Shown: positions 44,036 to 54,730 of the stretch, in pieces
Layout of the letters: the number at the start of each line of letters is the position of its first letter
Position numbering within the stretch: the stretch's first letter is position 1
Assembly (NCBI RefSeq): GCF_963678635.1
Contig: NC_087068.1
Coordinates: 13,517,872-13,581,871, forward strand
Direction: 5' to 3'
Origin: Symsagittifera roscoffensis
Taxonomy: Eukaryota; Xenacoelomorpha; Acoela; Convolutidae
DNA: 64,000 bases
Notes under the pieces: model-generated
What the model was told of the DNA's origin: nothing
Seen by the model: the letters and a program-made list of their open reading frames with translations, nothing else
The model's database searches: none
Program-made: the position numbers and the translations under genes

Positions 44036-44413
44036 TCAGTTCCTAGTGACGCCATACGAAGACTTCCAGCTTTTCTTGGTCTTTGAACCCGTTTGTTCTT
44101 CGCTCGGGCTTACACTCGGCATCATCGCGTTCTTGCTTTGCTTGGCTAGAGATGAGTGAGTATTGGCTGGGTGTGAAAGTTTTTTTCTCCACTTATGACT
44201 CTTAGTCTCCGATTTGGACATTCCCCTGAATAACACTTTCTCTCGCGGCTCGACCTCGGAACACTCCGAGGCCTCCTCCGTCCCCTCGACGTCTGCCCGT
44301 CCGAAGTCCTCGCTCGGCTCAAAGTCGGGTCGAATAAGCGTTCGTTCCCCTTCGTCGAAGGGTTCCACAAGCGTTTCGCTCGCCGTCCCAGCCTCGGCGC
44401 CCTTGATCGCCAT
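44036..44413 (-). CDS. Acidic leader ORF (ORF0), intact outer copy, 125 codons
   Basis: Encodes a small hydrophilic protein: an acidic first half (EPFDEGERTLIRPDFEPSEDF, then VEGTEEASE), and a Lys/Ser-rich second half (RKKLSHPANTHSS, KTKKSWKSS). Its stop overlaps the gag start: the gag ATG (44,054) lies 19 bases before the ORF0 stop in the +1 register, an arrangement that allows termination-reinitiation. C inner copy and E have the same frame with one nonsense codon each. Here it is followed by only 13 gag codons, so this copy is detached from gag. No known family. Confidence 0.5.
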   Translation of the reverse strand: MAIKGAEAGTASETLVEPFDEGERTLIRPDFEPSEDFGRADVEGTEEASECSEVEPREKVLFRGMSKSETKSHKWRKKLSHPANTHSSLAKQSKNAMMPSVSPSEEQTGSKTKKSWKSSYGVTRN

Positions 44414-46724
44414 CGAGGTTCTTCTCGCTTCTTAGTTTCATTTCGCTCATTGAAAGATCAGCTTGACCTTTAGTCGATTCGTTATCAGCAAAAACGTCGG
44501 AAGCGCTGCTGAACGAAGATTGGCTCGCCTAGTTTTAAATTTTCACGTGCTTCCCTTTCTCAGCCTGGGAACCTTAGTAGTCGATCCTAACGAGTCCCTA
44601 CGCTGCATATTTCGTAACAAACAGTAATACTCGCACAAATTAATGGCAATGCACACGCACCGCAAATAAGTTCAAGTTAATTTACTTAACGCTGCCCTGC
44701 TCGATTTCGTTAGTGTCAAAAACGTCTCTTAGATCTCTCGATGATAACATTAGTGAGCGAGCTAAAGTCACACACAGGGCCTGCTCAGTATTGATATAAT
44801 GCTAACTCAACTCCGTTGTATAGTATAACAGTATCATAAAATTTCCACAAGATATAATCAAAACACAAAACACAATTGATCATCAGATAAGAATATCCTT
44901 CAGGTGACAGCGATCTTTTGTCAGTATCAATTTACCGCCACATTCTTATCAAGTCAATGCTTCGTTAAAATCAAACAATCTTTTGTAAGAAAAAACTACT
45001 GTGATGATTCAAGAATAGATAAATAAAACTTAGTCTTAAAGAAAAAGACTTCCCTCGATCGAAACACTCCAAAAGAACGAAGCCCAGGACACAGTCTTCT
45101 CAAGTGAGTGTGTATTTGCCGAATACACCCATCGAGGTCTTCTTTTAGGTGTCCCGTGGTTGCGCAAGCTGTCCTACTAAGTAGCTCAAGGCAACTTCTG
45201 ATCGAAAAATTTCTAAAGTCTATGAAAAAGCTTCCCCACACCCGGAACGCTCCAAGTGCACGAGAGCAGGGAACAATTTTTCTTCTCAAGTGAGTGTATG
45301 TCTGCCTATTACACTCACCGAGGTCTTCTTTTATGCGTTTCCAGATTGCCCGAGCTTTCCTATTAAGTAGCTCAAGGCAACCACACAACCAAAATCTCAA
45401 TCAAAAAAAATTTGTTCGGGTACTTCTAACAGACCCGATCTAGAATCCAAAGTTGATCACAAATCTCCGGGTCAACTGGGCTCCTGTGATCCAATATGCA
45501 CGCTCGTTGGTATTTGACCGTTAATTCCGACTCTAAATGGATATTCGAGTTGCTCAAATTGCCCCAGAAGATACCCCTAAATTTTAAATAGGGAGGGTTG
45601 CTAAGAGACCTAAGTCACTCCTGAGGGTTACTCCTGAGGGTTGTTAAGACACTTAGCTTGCCTCGGAGGGTTATTTCGGAGGGTACCTTAATCACCCAAG
45701 TTACTTCGGAGGGTCCCCCTAAACTTACTAAGGAGGGTCAATAAGAGTCTTAATACGCTCCGGAGGGTTACTTCGGAGGGTTCCCTCAAAATTTCAAATT
45801 CTTTGAAAGTCGCTTGTAAGGGTCTCCTATTAATCTCAGAAGGTGTCAACACAAGCTAATTTTTCTCTGGGGGGTTGTCTTAACTTCTTCGGAGGGTCTC
45901 GTGGAAAATTTCCACTAAGGAGGGTTGCTAAGGAGCTTAGCTGACTATGGAGGGTTACTTCGGAGGGTTCCCCAAAAATCAAGAAAAAGGGTTATTTTAC
46001 CGCAATAAAGCCTCTGAAAGCGGTGTGACTGACTTAAAACCAGGTTGGCTGACACGGTCAACCTTCCCAGTAGGATAAAAAGATGATCTTACAAAATTTT
46101 CTGCCGCTCGGAGGGTTCCCTAAAATTTGGACCCTCCGAACCAACAAATTCTAAAAAACACTTTTTTTTTTCGAGATTATCAACCCAAAAACGGTTGCGG
46201 TCGGGAAAATTGGTCAAAAACTTCGACTTATGGTACCAAAATTATCCCGATCGGTTAGCTAGTCTTTGAGAAATCGCCAACAACGCGTTCGTCAAATGGT
46301 CTTTTTTCACCACCTATATAGGTTCTGAAAGACTTTTTCCGCAATTCCTGTTGAAAGTGCCTAAAAATAATTGAAACGAGCATAAGAGCTCCGTACGGCA
46401 CTGGAACAATGCAGAAAACTGGACCAAAATTGGTTTGGAGACAAAAATTTGGCCAATAACTATCAAATTTGGACCCTCCGATTCCTTCCTTTTCCAATCT
46501 CTAAGTCGTTAGCTCTATCCACGGAGCTAGTCGGAGGGTTACTCAAAAATTTCTCTAGTAACCGATCACGTTATGCTAGCATGGTCCTAACGCAAAAATT
46601 TTTATTGCTCTTACTCTAAAAACTCAAAAACTCGATCCCCAAAACAAATTGACAAAATTCGGAAAATTATCAAAATTTTGATCGAAAAAGTTTTGTTTTT
46701 TTTTCGATCAAAATTTGGCCTGTT

Positions 46725-47477
46725 TGGGGCTAAGTAAAATGTTACTATTTTCAGGCCATCAACCAAACGACTTTGGATCAGCTTTCGTTTACATGCAAAC
46801 ACAACCACATAGCTGAGTCTCGGATCCTCAGACTACGTGATTGCTATTAAAAACACGGCTCGAATACCCGATTTTAATATGTTTTTGGTGACAGTTCTAT
46901 ATTAATTCCATTGGAGATGGATTGAACCTTTCCTCTTCCTAGCTACCCATATTCTAAAATATCAAATGATACCGGTGTCATTTCAAAGTTCTATGGCATC
47001 AGAGTATCTAAAAAGTTAGTTTACTACAGTCTTTCACCATATATCAGTATCTGGGGGACCAAGCCACCGCTTCCGTGTTCTTCGTGTAATAACGTCGTTA
47101 TTACTCTCAATTCGTGGCACAGGAGGGTACTGTTCTCCACCACTTCCCCACCGAAGCGTCCATTCCTACTATCTTCTTCCGCTAAAGGTCTTATCGTGCG
47201 TGATCGTCACGATAAGAGGCTTCGTTTTTCTTTGTTCTCGTGCGACTGTTTTCTACTCTATTTGGTTTTTTCTGACTTTTTTTACCTTTTTTTAGTCAAA
47301 ATGGCCGTTTTTGTATTTCTGAGAAATACTCGCTCGTTAATCGAAATTTTGAAAAATTGAAACTTCCAGAATATTTCGACCCTCCTTTTCAGCACTTTTT
47401 CGTCGTTAAGGCCTTTTATCGTTCTTTCGTGTTCAACCGGAAGGTTGCGATGTGCCAATCTGGTGGAATGGCACATA
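46725..47477 (-). repeat. 5' LTR part of element C
   Basis: Matches 22,790-23,575 in the same orientation. No gene. Its left end is joined to leader sequence with the loss of about 1.2 kb that D retains (47.73-48.91 kb). Its right end stops at CATAACACCGG, where D begins in opposite polarity. Bases 46,735-46,990 are mirrored by 47,480-47,730. Confidence 0.7.
47451..47475. other. Short inverted repeat TGTGCCA...TGGCACA
   Basis: Seven-base arms flank an 11-base spacer near the head-to-head centre. It is repeated at 57,735-57,759 and about 58,498-58,522, and in weaker form at about 23,498-23,522. A protein-binding palindrome or the base of a small hairpin is possible. Confidence 0.5.
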
Positions 47478-50163
47478 ACACCGGTATTGTTTGATAATTT
47501 AGAAAATGAGTAGGTAGAAGGAGGAAAGGGTCAATCCATCTCCAATGGATTTAATATAGAACTGTCACCAAAAACATATTAAAATAGGTATTCGAGCCGT
47601 GTTTTTAATAGCAATCACGAAGTCTGAGGATCCGAGACCCAGCTATGTGGTTGTGTTCGCATGTAAACGAAAGCTGATCAAAAGTCGTTTGACTGATGGC
47701 CTAAAAATAGTAACTTTTGACTTAGCCCTAAATAGACCAGAAAATCAACTGGCAAGGTCGAGACGGTGAAAAACGAGTAGAAAGAAGGCAACTGACGCCT
47801 GCCAGTCGTTAATAGGTACTTTTTCTACGCTCCGTCACTGTGTAGTATTTGGGCGAATGTTACATAGACGTTTTTATGGCGCTCCTGGGTGTGAGACCAT
47901 CATGATCAGCAAAGGTTTCAGCGACGAACCCTCCGCTCCGGGCGCAAGCCCGAGGTAGAGGCCTTAGTGACCTTTGTTGTACTAGGAGGAAGGTGTGAAC
48001 CCTCCGCCTAGTACTATTTAGCTTTTTAGCCTAGTTAACACCGAAAATTCCGGGGGCCGGAGGGCTAAGTGGGAAGTCGAGAGCCCGCTTGTCTCAAGGT
48101 CCCGGGACCAAAAACAATTAAAGAAAAAGTGTAAAACCAAACAAAAATAGTGTATAACAACGAAAAAGCCAAAAACAAATTTATTTGAAAACAAAAAAGT
48201 ACAAAAAACAGTTAAAAAACCCAAAAATTCCAAAAACAATAAAAAACATAAAATGACAGTTTATATGTTATTTCCGGACGAGATGTGATCTGACCTTCCT
48301 ATTTGTTGTTGTTTCAGATTGATTTATATCATTTCTGATAGAAAGATTTTGTGTTTTGGTGACGGGTTGGGTACCCTCCCTTGAGTGTAATTTGAGTATT
48401 TAAGCACGTTAATGGTGATTTTGCCGGTGACCGGAGGGTAGAGTGACAAGCTGACCGATGTGTTCCACACTCAACAAGGGCATCAGGGACAACATCCACA
48501 ACGACTGTTGGGTATCGTTGAAAAACTTTTAGCATCGATCGGGTGCTATTTCATTAAAACTTAAGAGGTTGGGGGCACGATTGGCGCGGTCCGATTGTAC
48601 CCTCCATTGATCACGAATTTCCGAGTTGAGGGTCTTCATTCGGGTATTTTGGTGCAAAAGAGGGTATAGTAAAATTCATTAACGGCTACTATTAGATTAT
48701 TTTCCTTACTATATATTACTTATCTCCTATTCAGACCCGAGAAACACCCCAGAATTACTGATTTTTGACCAAACTGTAGAACCCCAAAATTTTGAATGTC
48801 CGAGTTTTTCCGAACAGCAAAAAGCTTTTATACAGGGAGTTACTACGTAGTTCCATCCCCCTGACTAAAGAAACCGCGTGAGAAAGGACTCAGTAGAAGT
48901 TAGAAAAGTCAAATTTTTTTCGATCAAAACTTTGATAGTTTTCCGAATTTTGTTAATCTCTTTTGGGGATCAAGTTTTTGAGTTTTTACAGTTAGAGAAA
49001 TAAAAATTTTTGCGTCAGGTGTATACCAGCATAACGTGCTCGGTTACCAGAGAAATTTTTGAGTAACCCTCCGATTAGTTCCGTGGATAGAGCTAACGAC
49101 TTAAAGATTGGAAAAGGAAGGAATCGGAGGGTCCAAATTTGATAGTTATTGGCCGTATTTTTGCTTCCAAACCAATTTTGGTCCGGTTTTTTGCATGGTT
49201 CCAGTAGCGTACGGGGCTGCTACGCTCGTTTCATTTAATTTTAGGCACTTTCACTAGGAATTGCGGAAAAAGTCTTTCAGAACCTCTATAGTTGGTGAAA
49301 AAAGGCCATTTTGACGAACGCGTTTTTTGCGTTTTCTCAAAGACTAGCCAACCGATCGGGATAATTTTGAAACCATAAGTCGACGTTTTTGATCAATTTC
49401 CCGGACTGCAACCGTTTTTGGGTTGATAATCTCGGAAAAAAATGTTTTTAGAATTTTTTAGTTCGGAGGGTTCACATTTAAGGGAACCCTCCGAGCGGCA
49501 GAAAGTTTTATAAGATCACCTTTTTATCATACTGGGAAGGTTAACCGTGTCAGCCAACCTCGTTTTAAGTCAGTTACACCGCATTCGGAGGATTCACCGC
49601 GGTAGAATAACGCTTTTTCTTGATTTTTGGGGAACCCCCCGAGGTAACCCTCCGGAGTCAGCTAAGCTCCTTAGCAAACCTCCTTATTGGAAATTTTCCA
49701 CGAGACATTCCGAAGAAGTTAAAACAACACCTCATAGAGAATTTAGCTTGTGTTGACCCCTTCTGAGACTAGTAGGAGACCTTTACAAGTGATATTCAAA
49801 GAATTTGAAAATTTGAAGGAACCCTCCGAAGTAACCCTCCGGAGCGTATTAAGCCTCTTATTGACCCTCTTTAGTGAGTTTAGGGGGACCCTCCGAAGTA
49901 ACTTGGGTGATTAAGGTACCCTCCGACGTAACCCTCCGAGGTAAGCTAAGTGTCTTAACAATCCTCCGGAGTGACCTTAGCCTCTTAACAACCCTTCTTA
50001 TTGAAAATTTAGGGGACCTTCTGGGGCAATTTGAGCAAATATAATATCCATTTAGAATCGGAATAAAAGGTCAACTACCAACGGGCGTGCATATTAGAAT
50101 CACAGGAGCCCATTTGACCAGGAGAATTGTCTCCGAAGTCCTAAATTGAGGGCAGCTGGCGAT
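47478..50163 (+). other. Leader/LTR region of element D
   Basis: No gene. In order: an inverted match to C (47,480-47,730), a GTTACATAGACGTTTTTATGG-type block shared with 9500 (47,868-47,890), an A-rich tract (48,110-48,250), a GATGTGATCTGACC block (48,282), TATTTAAG (48,397), inverted matches to 46.43-46.72 kb (48.9-49.3 kb), and the CCCTCCGAAG motif cluster (49,460-50,000). Confidence 0.7.
48397..48404 (+). promoter_or_regulatory. TATA-like box TATTTAAG, element D
   Basis: The block GAGTATTTAAGCACGTTAATG (one base per side aside) is identical in B (minus strand, 18,503) and F (59,443; 60,752), although the neighbouring leader is diverged. This is consistent with a core promoter about 1.7 kb before the D gag. 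Confidence 0.45.
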
Positions 50164-50580
50164 ATGAGTGACATGTTTGCTGGCGTAATGACTGGTCTGG
50201 ATGAACTGAGATGTGATATGACTAAAAGAATAGATCAAGTTGACGAGAGAGCTCACCAGGGTCGAGAGACTTTGCGAGATAAACTGACGCACGTGAAGTC
50301 GCAGGCGAGAGTCGATCAGGCTCAATTGATTCGCAACACCGATCAATGCCTGGCGGAGAGCTTGGCACAGGCAATTAAGGAGTCAGAGGAAAGAGAGGCT
50401 AGCATGGCAAGAGAGATCGAGCGATTGTTGAACAATCATGACAATACCTATGCCCATACGATGACTAGCCTGGAAAAAAGGTTAGATGCCAAATCTGACC
50501 TGATGATGCGGAAGCTTGACGAGATCTTAAACGGAAGCAATCGGGAGGAGCGTTCCAACCCAAGGGAGCGCTCACGCTAG
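50164..50580 (+). pseudogene. gag: gag coiled-coil region, element D (N-terminally truncated)
   Basis: Open from MSDMFAGVMTGLDELR through the coiled coil to a TAG after NPRERSR. The first 80 or so residues of the C/E gag are missing because leader sequence (CAGGAGCCCATTTGACC) is joined directly upstream of the MSDM codons. F has the same join. An ATG at 50,164 could still start translation. Confidence 0.7.
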
Positions 50581-50690
50581 GCGAAAGAAGGAGATGGAGC
50601 AGGCAGCTATGCTGGGGTCCAGCAAAATTCGAGAGCGAATTACGAATCTAGGAACAGGGAGCGGCCCAGGGATGCCACCCACAGACAAGA

Positions 50691-51539
50691 TTGCCCACTG
50701 TGCCACAAGTCATATCGGTGCCAGATCTGACTCTGGTCTCACAGGACACGACGATGTATGCTTCGATGTTTGAGCCTCTGAACAGATCTCTCGAGACATT
50801 CATCACCAAGCTCTCGAAGTCAACCGAGAGAGGAGAGAGGTCAACAAGGACTCTGAAAAAGCCGAAATCATACAAAGACGAGTCAGACGGCTGCATTGAT
50901 ACTTGGATAGAGGTGATGAAATTGCACTTTGAAGAGGAATATCTCTCAAAGAAACAGGAATGCAGCGCACTGACAAGCAACCTGGAGGGTACCACCCTGA
51001 ATTGTGTAAGGGCGAAAAGGGCAAATGAACGAGACAGTGCTCGCAAGATATTTGACATCCTGCTGAATCGTTTCGTCTCTGGAGTACAAGGGCATCAAGC
51101 TATGGTGAAGTTCGAGAAGAGGCGTCAAAGAGATGACGAATCCATAGACAAGTTTTTGGACGACCTTGAATTACTCAGGAGGAGAAGCAATTCCGATGAG
51201 AGAATATCCGAACGGAACTTAGCGATTGCCTCGAAGTTCATGGATGGAGTGAAGAGTGAAGAGTTAAAAACAATGCTAGCCACACACTTCACCCTGTCGC
51301 TTGACCAGGAACCCACGCCCGATGATTTGCGTATGAAGTCGCGTGAGTACTTGCTCATAAAACCGAGGGCGCAAAACCTTTACAGCAATTATGGCAACTA
51401 CAGCGGGACAAACACTGGCAAAAACTCCAGTTGGTACAAACCTCGCGACGACATGGATAAGAGGAGGTCCTGTGCGAATTGTGGCTCGATGGACCACCAT
51501 GTTTCCGAATGTTCACGAAGGAAGTTGAGCAGGGGGTAA
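50691..51539 (+). CDS. gag: gag capsid-nucleocapsid frame, element D (282 codons open)
   Basis: Uninterrupted from before FEPLNRSLETFITKLS, through GCIDTWIEVMKLHF and KRRQRDDESIDKFLDDL, to a Tyr/Asn-rich linker and the zinc knuckle CANCGSMDHHVSEC, ending RRKLSRG. It lacks an obvious own start: the frame joins gag linker sequence in another register upstream, and a shared TAG precedes it. The frame is better preserved than in A-C. The pol frame overlaps its last 60 bases in the -1 register. Confidence 0.75.
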   Translation: MPTVPQVISVPDLTLVSQDTTMYASMFEPLNRSLETFITKLSKSTERGERSTRTLKKPKSYKDESDGCIDTWIEVMKLHFEEEYLSKKQECSALTSNLEGTTLNCVRAKRANERDSARKIFDILLNRFVSGVQGHQAMVKFEKRRQRDDESIDKFLDDLELLRRRSNSDERISERNLAIASKFMDGVKSEELKTMLATHFTLSLDQEPTPDDLRMKSREYLLIKPRAQNLYSNYGNYSGTNTGKNSSWYKPRDDMDKRRSCANCGSMDHHVSECSRRKLSRG

Positions 51540-51690
51540 GTTCGGAACTGGAGAGCACAGATCTTCGGGAAAAAGTTGACATTTTGAGTAAAACAACGAA
51601 AGAGGACAAACAGGAACCCAGAAAGCAGAGAATAAAGCTAAAAGTCATATCGGTTAGAATTTTCGACATGACAAAAGAAGGGACGAAGAT
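51479..51690 (+). pseudogene. pol: Start of pol, element D (truncated)
   Basis: The pol register opens over the zinc knuckle (WLDGPPCFRMFTKEVEQ) and continues LESTDLREKVDILSK and KQRIKLKVIS, as in E. After GTKIMSI the match stops at 51,690, where the inverted element E begins through a 50-bp junction. Confidence 0.75.
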
Positions 51691-51745
51691 AATGTCCATT
51701 AATCCATCGGAAATGTCCATTAATCCATTAAAAATCGGCACCTTT
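51690..51745. other. Fold-back join of D and E with micro-insertions
   Basis: ATGTCCATTAATCCAT occurs twice within 40 bases (the second after CGGAA). Just inside E the phrase TTATTAAGAGGTTT also occurs twice (51,768 and 51,780), where C has it once. Short templated copies at a join are the mark of polymerase template switching. Confidence 0.7.
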
Positions 51746-52765
51746 GCCTGGTTACTTCTTATTAAGAGGTTTTGCATCTTATTAAGAGGTTTCTTTTCAT
51801 GCTTTCTCTCAGGATCTTTGATCCTAATCAACCCGTCATTGAGTTCGATCTTGACATCAAAATTTCGTACGAAGTCTATCCCCATGATGAATTGATCGGA
51901 TTCGTCCAAGTTTTCCACTACCAGGAAGCTCATCTAAAGATGTCTTCCTCCAAGCTGTAGTGATATGATTGGGGTCCGTCCAGTCACATAGATTGCTCCC
52001 TGATTGACAGCTGCCATTCTGATGTTTGTCGGTATCAGATCCGATCTGTCGAAGCCCATGTCAGTCCAGGTCTTGACACTTTACCGGCATGACACTGACC
52101 ACTGCTCCCGTGTCTAACAATCCTTTCACTGAAAGTTGTCTGCCCTGCACATCCAGCACGTGTGTGGCCAGATCGGCTTCACAACCTATGTGGACCGCAT
52201 CCTGTTCGAGCATGGCATTATGTCCGATTCGTCTCACCTTGAGCTCTACTTGACCAATGTATATCCGGCCTACCTGATCACTCGCATCAGTTACGTGAGC
52301 TTTTGTGTAGATATTGATGCCATCCACATTCATCAGAATCGGATATGGGCCATGTACTTCTATGTAATGTCCATCCACTCTCATCAGCCTCGGACCTCCT
52401 GTCGTGAGCAGCGCACGCACTGCCCTAGAGTCCAGCTTGGGATCCTTCTCCCTCAGGTAGTCTGCATAAATGTCCAGGTGGACCAGCGTAATCTCGGACG
52501 GTTCACTCAAGTTCTTGACCACCTGGTGTCCTGCGACTGAGATAATGGACATTATCTTCGTCCCTTCTTTCGTCATGCCGAAATTTCTACCCGATATGAC
52601 TTTCAGCTTTATTCTCTGCTTTCTGGGTTCCTGTTTGTCATCTTTCGTTGTTTTACTCAAAATGTCAATTTTTTCCCGAAGATCTGTGCTCTCCAGTTCC
52701 GACCTTACCCATTGCTCAACTTCCTTCGTGAACATTCGGAAACATGGTGGTCCATCGAGCCACAA
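51745..52765 (-). pseudogene. pol: Protease region of pol, element E
   Basis: The 234-codon frame 52,765-52,061 opens over the gag zinc knuckle in the -1 register. It has the pre-protease domain (YTKAHVTDASDQVGRI) and the active-site loop GLLDTGAVVSVMP, then leaves frame in a damaged TW motif (52,075). The next frame (51,933 on) continues MSFLVVENLDESDQF and FVRNFDVKIELNDG to the join. Best-preserved C-subfamily protease in the window, but truncated. Confidence 0.8.
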
Positions 52766-53544
52766 TTCGCACAGGACCTCTTCTTATCCATGTCGTCGCA
52801 AGGTTTGTACCAACTGGAGTTTTTGACAGTGTTTTTTCCGCTGTAGTTGCCATAATTGCTGTAACGGTTTTGCTCCCTCGGTTTTATGAGCAAGTACTCA
52901 CGCGACTTCATACACAAATCATCGGGCGTGGGTACCTGGTCAAGCGACAGGGTGAAGTGTGTGGCTAGCATTGTTTTTAACTCTTCACTCTTCAATCCAT
53001 CCATGAACTTCGAGGCAATCGCTAAGTTCCGTTCGGAAATTCTCTCATCGGGGTTGCTTCTCCTCCTGAGTAATTCAAGGTCGTCCAAAAAATTGTCTAT
53101 GGATTCGTCATCTCTTTGACGCCTCTTCTCGAACTTCACCATAGCCTGATGCCCTTGTACTCCAGAGCCGAAACGATTCAGCAGGATGTCAAATATCTTG
53201 CGAGCACTGTCTCGTTCATTTGCCCTTTTCGCCCTTACACAATTCAGGGCGATACCCTCCAGGTTGCTTGTCAGTGCGCTGCATTCCTGTTTCTTTGAGA
53301 GATATTCCTCTTCAAAGTGCAACTTCATCACCTCTATCCAAGTATCAATGCATCCGTCTGACTCGTCTTTGTATGATTTCGGCTTTTTCAGAGTCCTTGT
53401 TGACCTCTCTACTCTCTCGGTTGACTTCGAGAGCTTGGCGATGAATGTCTCGAGAGATCTGTTCAGAGGCTCAAACATCAAAGCATATGTCGTCGTGTCC
53501 TGTGAGACCGTAGTCAGTTCTGGCACCGAGCTGACTTGTGGCAC
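52705..53544 (-). CDS. gag: gag capsid-nucleocapsid frame, element E (279 codons open)
   Basis: Same protein as D and F: FEPLNRSLETFIAKLS, KRRQRDDESIDNFLDDL and the knuckle CANCGSMDHHVSEC, ending RRKLSNG. The upstream linker (53,704-53,545) is in another register. It overlaps pol by 61 bases. No stop within the frame. Confidence 0.75.
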   Translation of the reverse strand: MPQVSSVPELTTVSQDTTTYALMFEPLNRSLETFIAKLSKSTERVERSTRTLKKPKSYKDESDGCIDTWIEVMKLHFEEEYLSKKQECSALTSNLEGIALNCVRAKRANERDSARKIFDILLNRFGSGVQGHQAMVKFEKRRQRDDESIDNFLDDLELLRRRSNPDERISERNLAIASKFMDGLKSEELKTMLATHFTLSLDQVPTPDDLCMKSREYLLIKPREQNRYSNYGNYSGKNTVKNSSWYKPCDDMDKKRSCANCGSMDHHVSECSRRKLSNG

Positions 53545-54372
53545 AGTGGGTAATCTTGTCTCTGGGTGGCATCCCTGAGCCGCTCCCTATTCCTAGATTC
53601 GTAATTCGCTCTCGAATTTTGCTGGGCCCCGGCATAGCTGCCTGCTCCATCTCCTTCTTTCGCCTAGCGTGAGCGCTCCCTTGGGTTGGAACGCTCCTTC
53701 CCATTGCTTCCGTTTAAGATCTCGTCAAGCTTCCGCATCATCAGGTCAGATTTGGCATCTAACCTTTTTTCAGGCTAGTCATCGTAGGGGCATAGGTATT
53801 GTCATGATCGTTCAACAATCGCTCGATCTCTCTTGTCATCCTAGCCTCTTTTTCCTCTGACTCCTTGTTTGCCTGTGCCAAGCTCTCCGCCAGGCATTGA
53901 TCGGTGTTGCGAATCAATTGAGCCTGATCGACTCTCGCCTGCGACTTCACGTGCGTCAGTTTATCTCGCAAATTCTCTCGACCCTGGTGAGCTCTCTCGT
54001 CAACTTGATCTATTCTTTTAGTCATGTCCTGTCTCAGTTCATCCAGACCAGTCATTACGCCAGCAAACATGTCACTCATATCGCCAGCTACCCCCAGTGT
54101 CGGGGTTAGCCCCAGAGAAGATGAGGTCAACTGCGTTGCAGCCTGGTACTTGATGACGCGCCGCCCTTTTGCTGGCCCATCGACATCATCAACCTGTCGA
54201 ACGTTGAGGACGCTCCCATCGTTATCCCATCAGACATGGGCCTGGTCGGCGAGGCGGACAACGCCTTCCTGCTCATGTCGTTCCTTGGGCACGGCGTGAA
54301 GTTCACATCCGGATGGGTTATCTCCGGATGGTCATAACTGGAAGACAGACCTTCAGTTCCTAGTGACGCCAT
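53545..54372 (-). pseudogene. gag: gag N-terminus and coiled coil, element E
   Basis: The start at 54,372 (MASLGTEGLSSSY) gives an 81-codon frame to about 54,127; one C is missing relative to C (CAACGCAG against CAACCGCAG), which shifts the frame. The next frame (from 54,130) carries LGVAGDMSDMFAGVM and the coiled coil, and is broken again at about 53,775. A linker with KIRERITNLG follows. Confidence 0.7.
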
Positions 54373-54730
54373 ACGAAGACTTCCAGCTTTTCTTGGCCTT
54401 TGAACCCGTTTGTTCTTCGCTCGGGCTTACACTCGGCATCATCGCGTTCTTGCTTTGCGTGGCCAGAGATGAGCGAGTATTGGCTGGGTGTGAAAGTTCT
54501 TTTCTCCACTTATGACTCTTAGTCTCCGATTTGGACATTCCCCTGAATAACACTTTCTCTCGCGGCTCGACCTAGGAACGCTCCGAGGCCTCCTCCGTCC
54601 CCTCGACGTCTGCCCGTCCGAAGTCCTCGCTCGGCTCAAAGTCGGGTCGAATAAGCGTTCGTTCCCCTTCGTCGAAGGGTTCCACAAGCGTTTCGCTCGC
54701 CGGCCCAGCCTCGGCGCCCTTGATCGCCAT
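54353..54730 (-). pseudogene. Acidic leader ORF (ORF0), element E
   Basis: Starts MAIKGAEAG at 54,730 and reads like the intact copy at 44,036-44,413, but a TAG in the middle (plus-strand CGACCTAGGAAC) closes it. The second half (54,553-54,353) is open and ends KKSWKSSYGVTRN across the gag start. Confidence 0.6.

Larger units (their letters stand above)
41721..46314. repeat. Tandem duplication, about 2295-bp unit (C leader)
   Basis: Bases 41,721-44,015 recur as 44,016-46,314 with roughly 1% differences. E carries one copy only (54,333-56,609), which shows the ancestral state. The junction joins TTTTTTCACCAC to CATAACTGGAAG with about one shared base. The unit spans the first 13 codons of gag, ORF0, the hairpin elements and the CGGAGGGTT cluster. 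Confidence 0.92.
42118..46724 (-). other. Leader of element C
   Basis: About 4.6 kb without a convincing gene apart from the ORF0 copy. Each duplicated unit contains two imperfect DNA repeats of about 180 bp (for example 42,800-42,900 and 42,985-43,085), both with CTTCTCAAGTGAGTGT and a stem-loop, and a cluster of CGGAGGGTT motifs. Frames of 134-147 codons over these repeats (43,102-42,659 and 45,400-44,996) translate the repeats and look non-genic. Confidence 0.7.
22625..47477 (-). mobile_element. Element C: giant Ty3/gypsy element with accessory ORF
   Basis: Sequence at 22,790-23,575 and 46,730-47,475 is about 90% alike in the same orientation, as expected for the 3' and 5' LTRs of a minus-strand element. 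Between them lie gag, protease, RT, RNase H, integrase, a macro-like domain and an 8.65-kb accessory frame, then a purine tract. The span of about 24.9 kb (22.6 kb without the leader duplication) is far above the usual 5-8 kb. The 5' LTR appears cut by the head-to-head join with D. Stops and frameshifts occur in every region. Confidence 0.75.
47478..51690 (+). mobile_element. Element D: leader-gag fragment, plus strand
   Basis: Begins at the head-to-head centre with C and ends in the first codons of pol at the fold-back with E. It has the fullest leader of the C subfamily (the A-rich tract and TATTTAAG box missing from C), but a deletion of about 1.7 kb removes ORF0 and the gag N-terminus. 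It has no RT or integrase, so it could move only with proteins from elsewhere. Confidence 0.8.

Noticed and set aside
42659-45400. Conserved 134-147 codon minus-strand frame with two similar halves (CLELL...THLRR)
   Set aside because: It reads through two DNA-level 180-bp repeats that contain the stem-loop. The two halves mirror the DNA repeats, and sequence identity between copies is explained by recent duplication. The counterpart region in A is not open.
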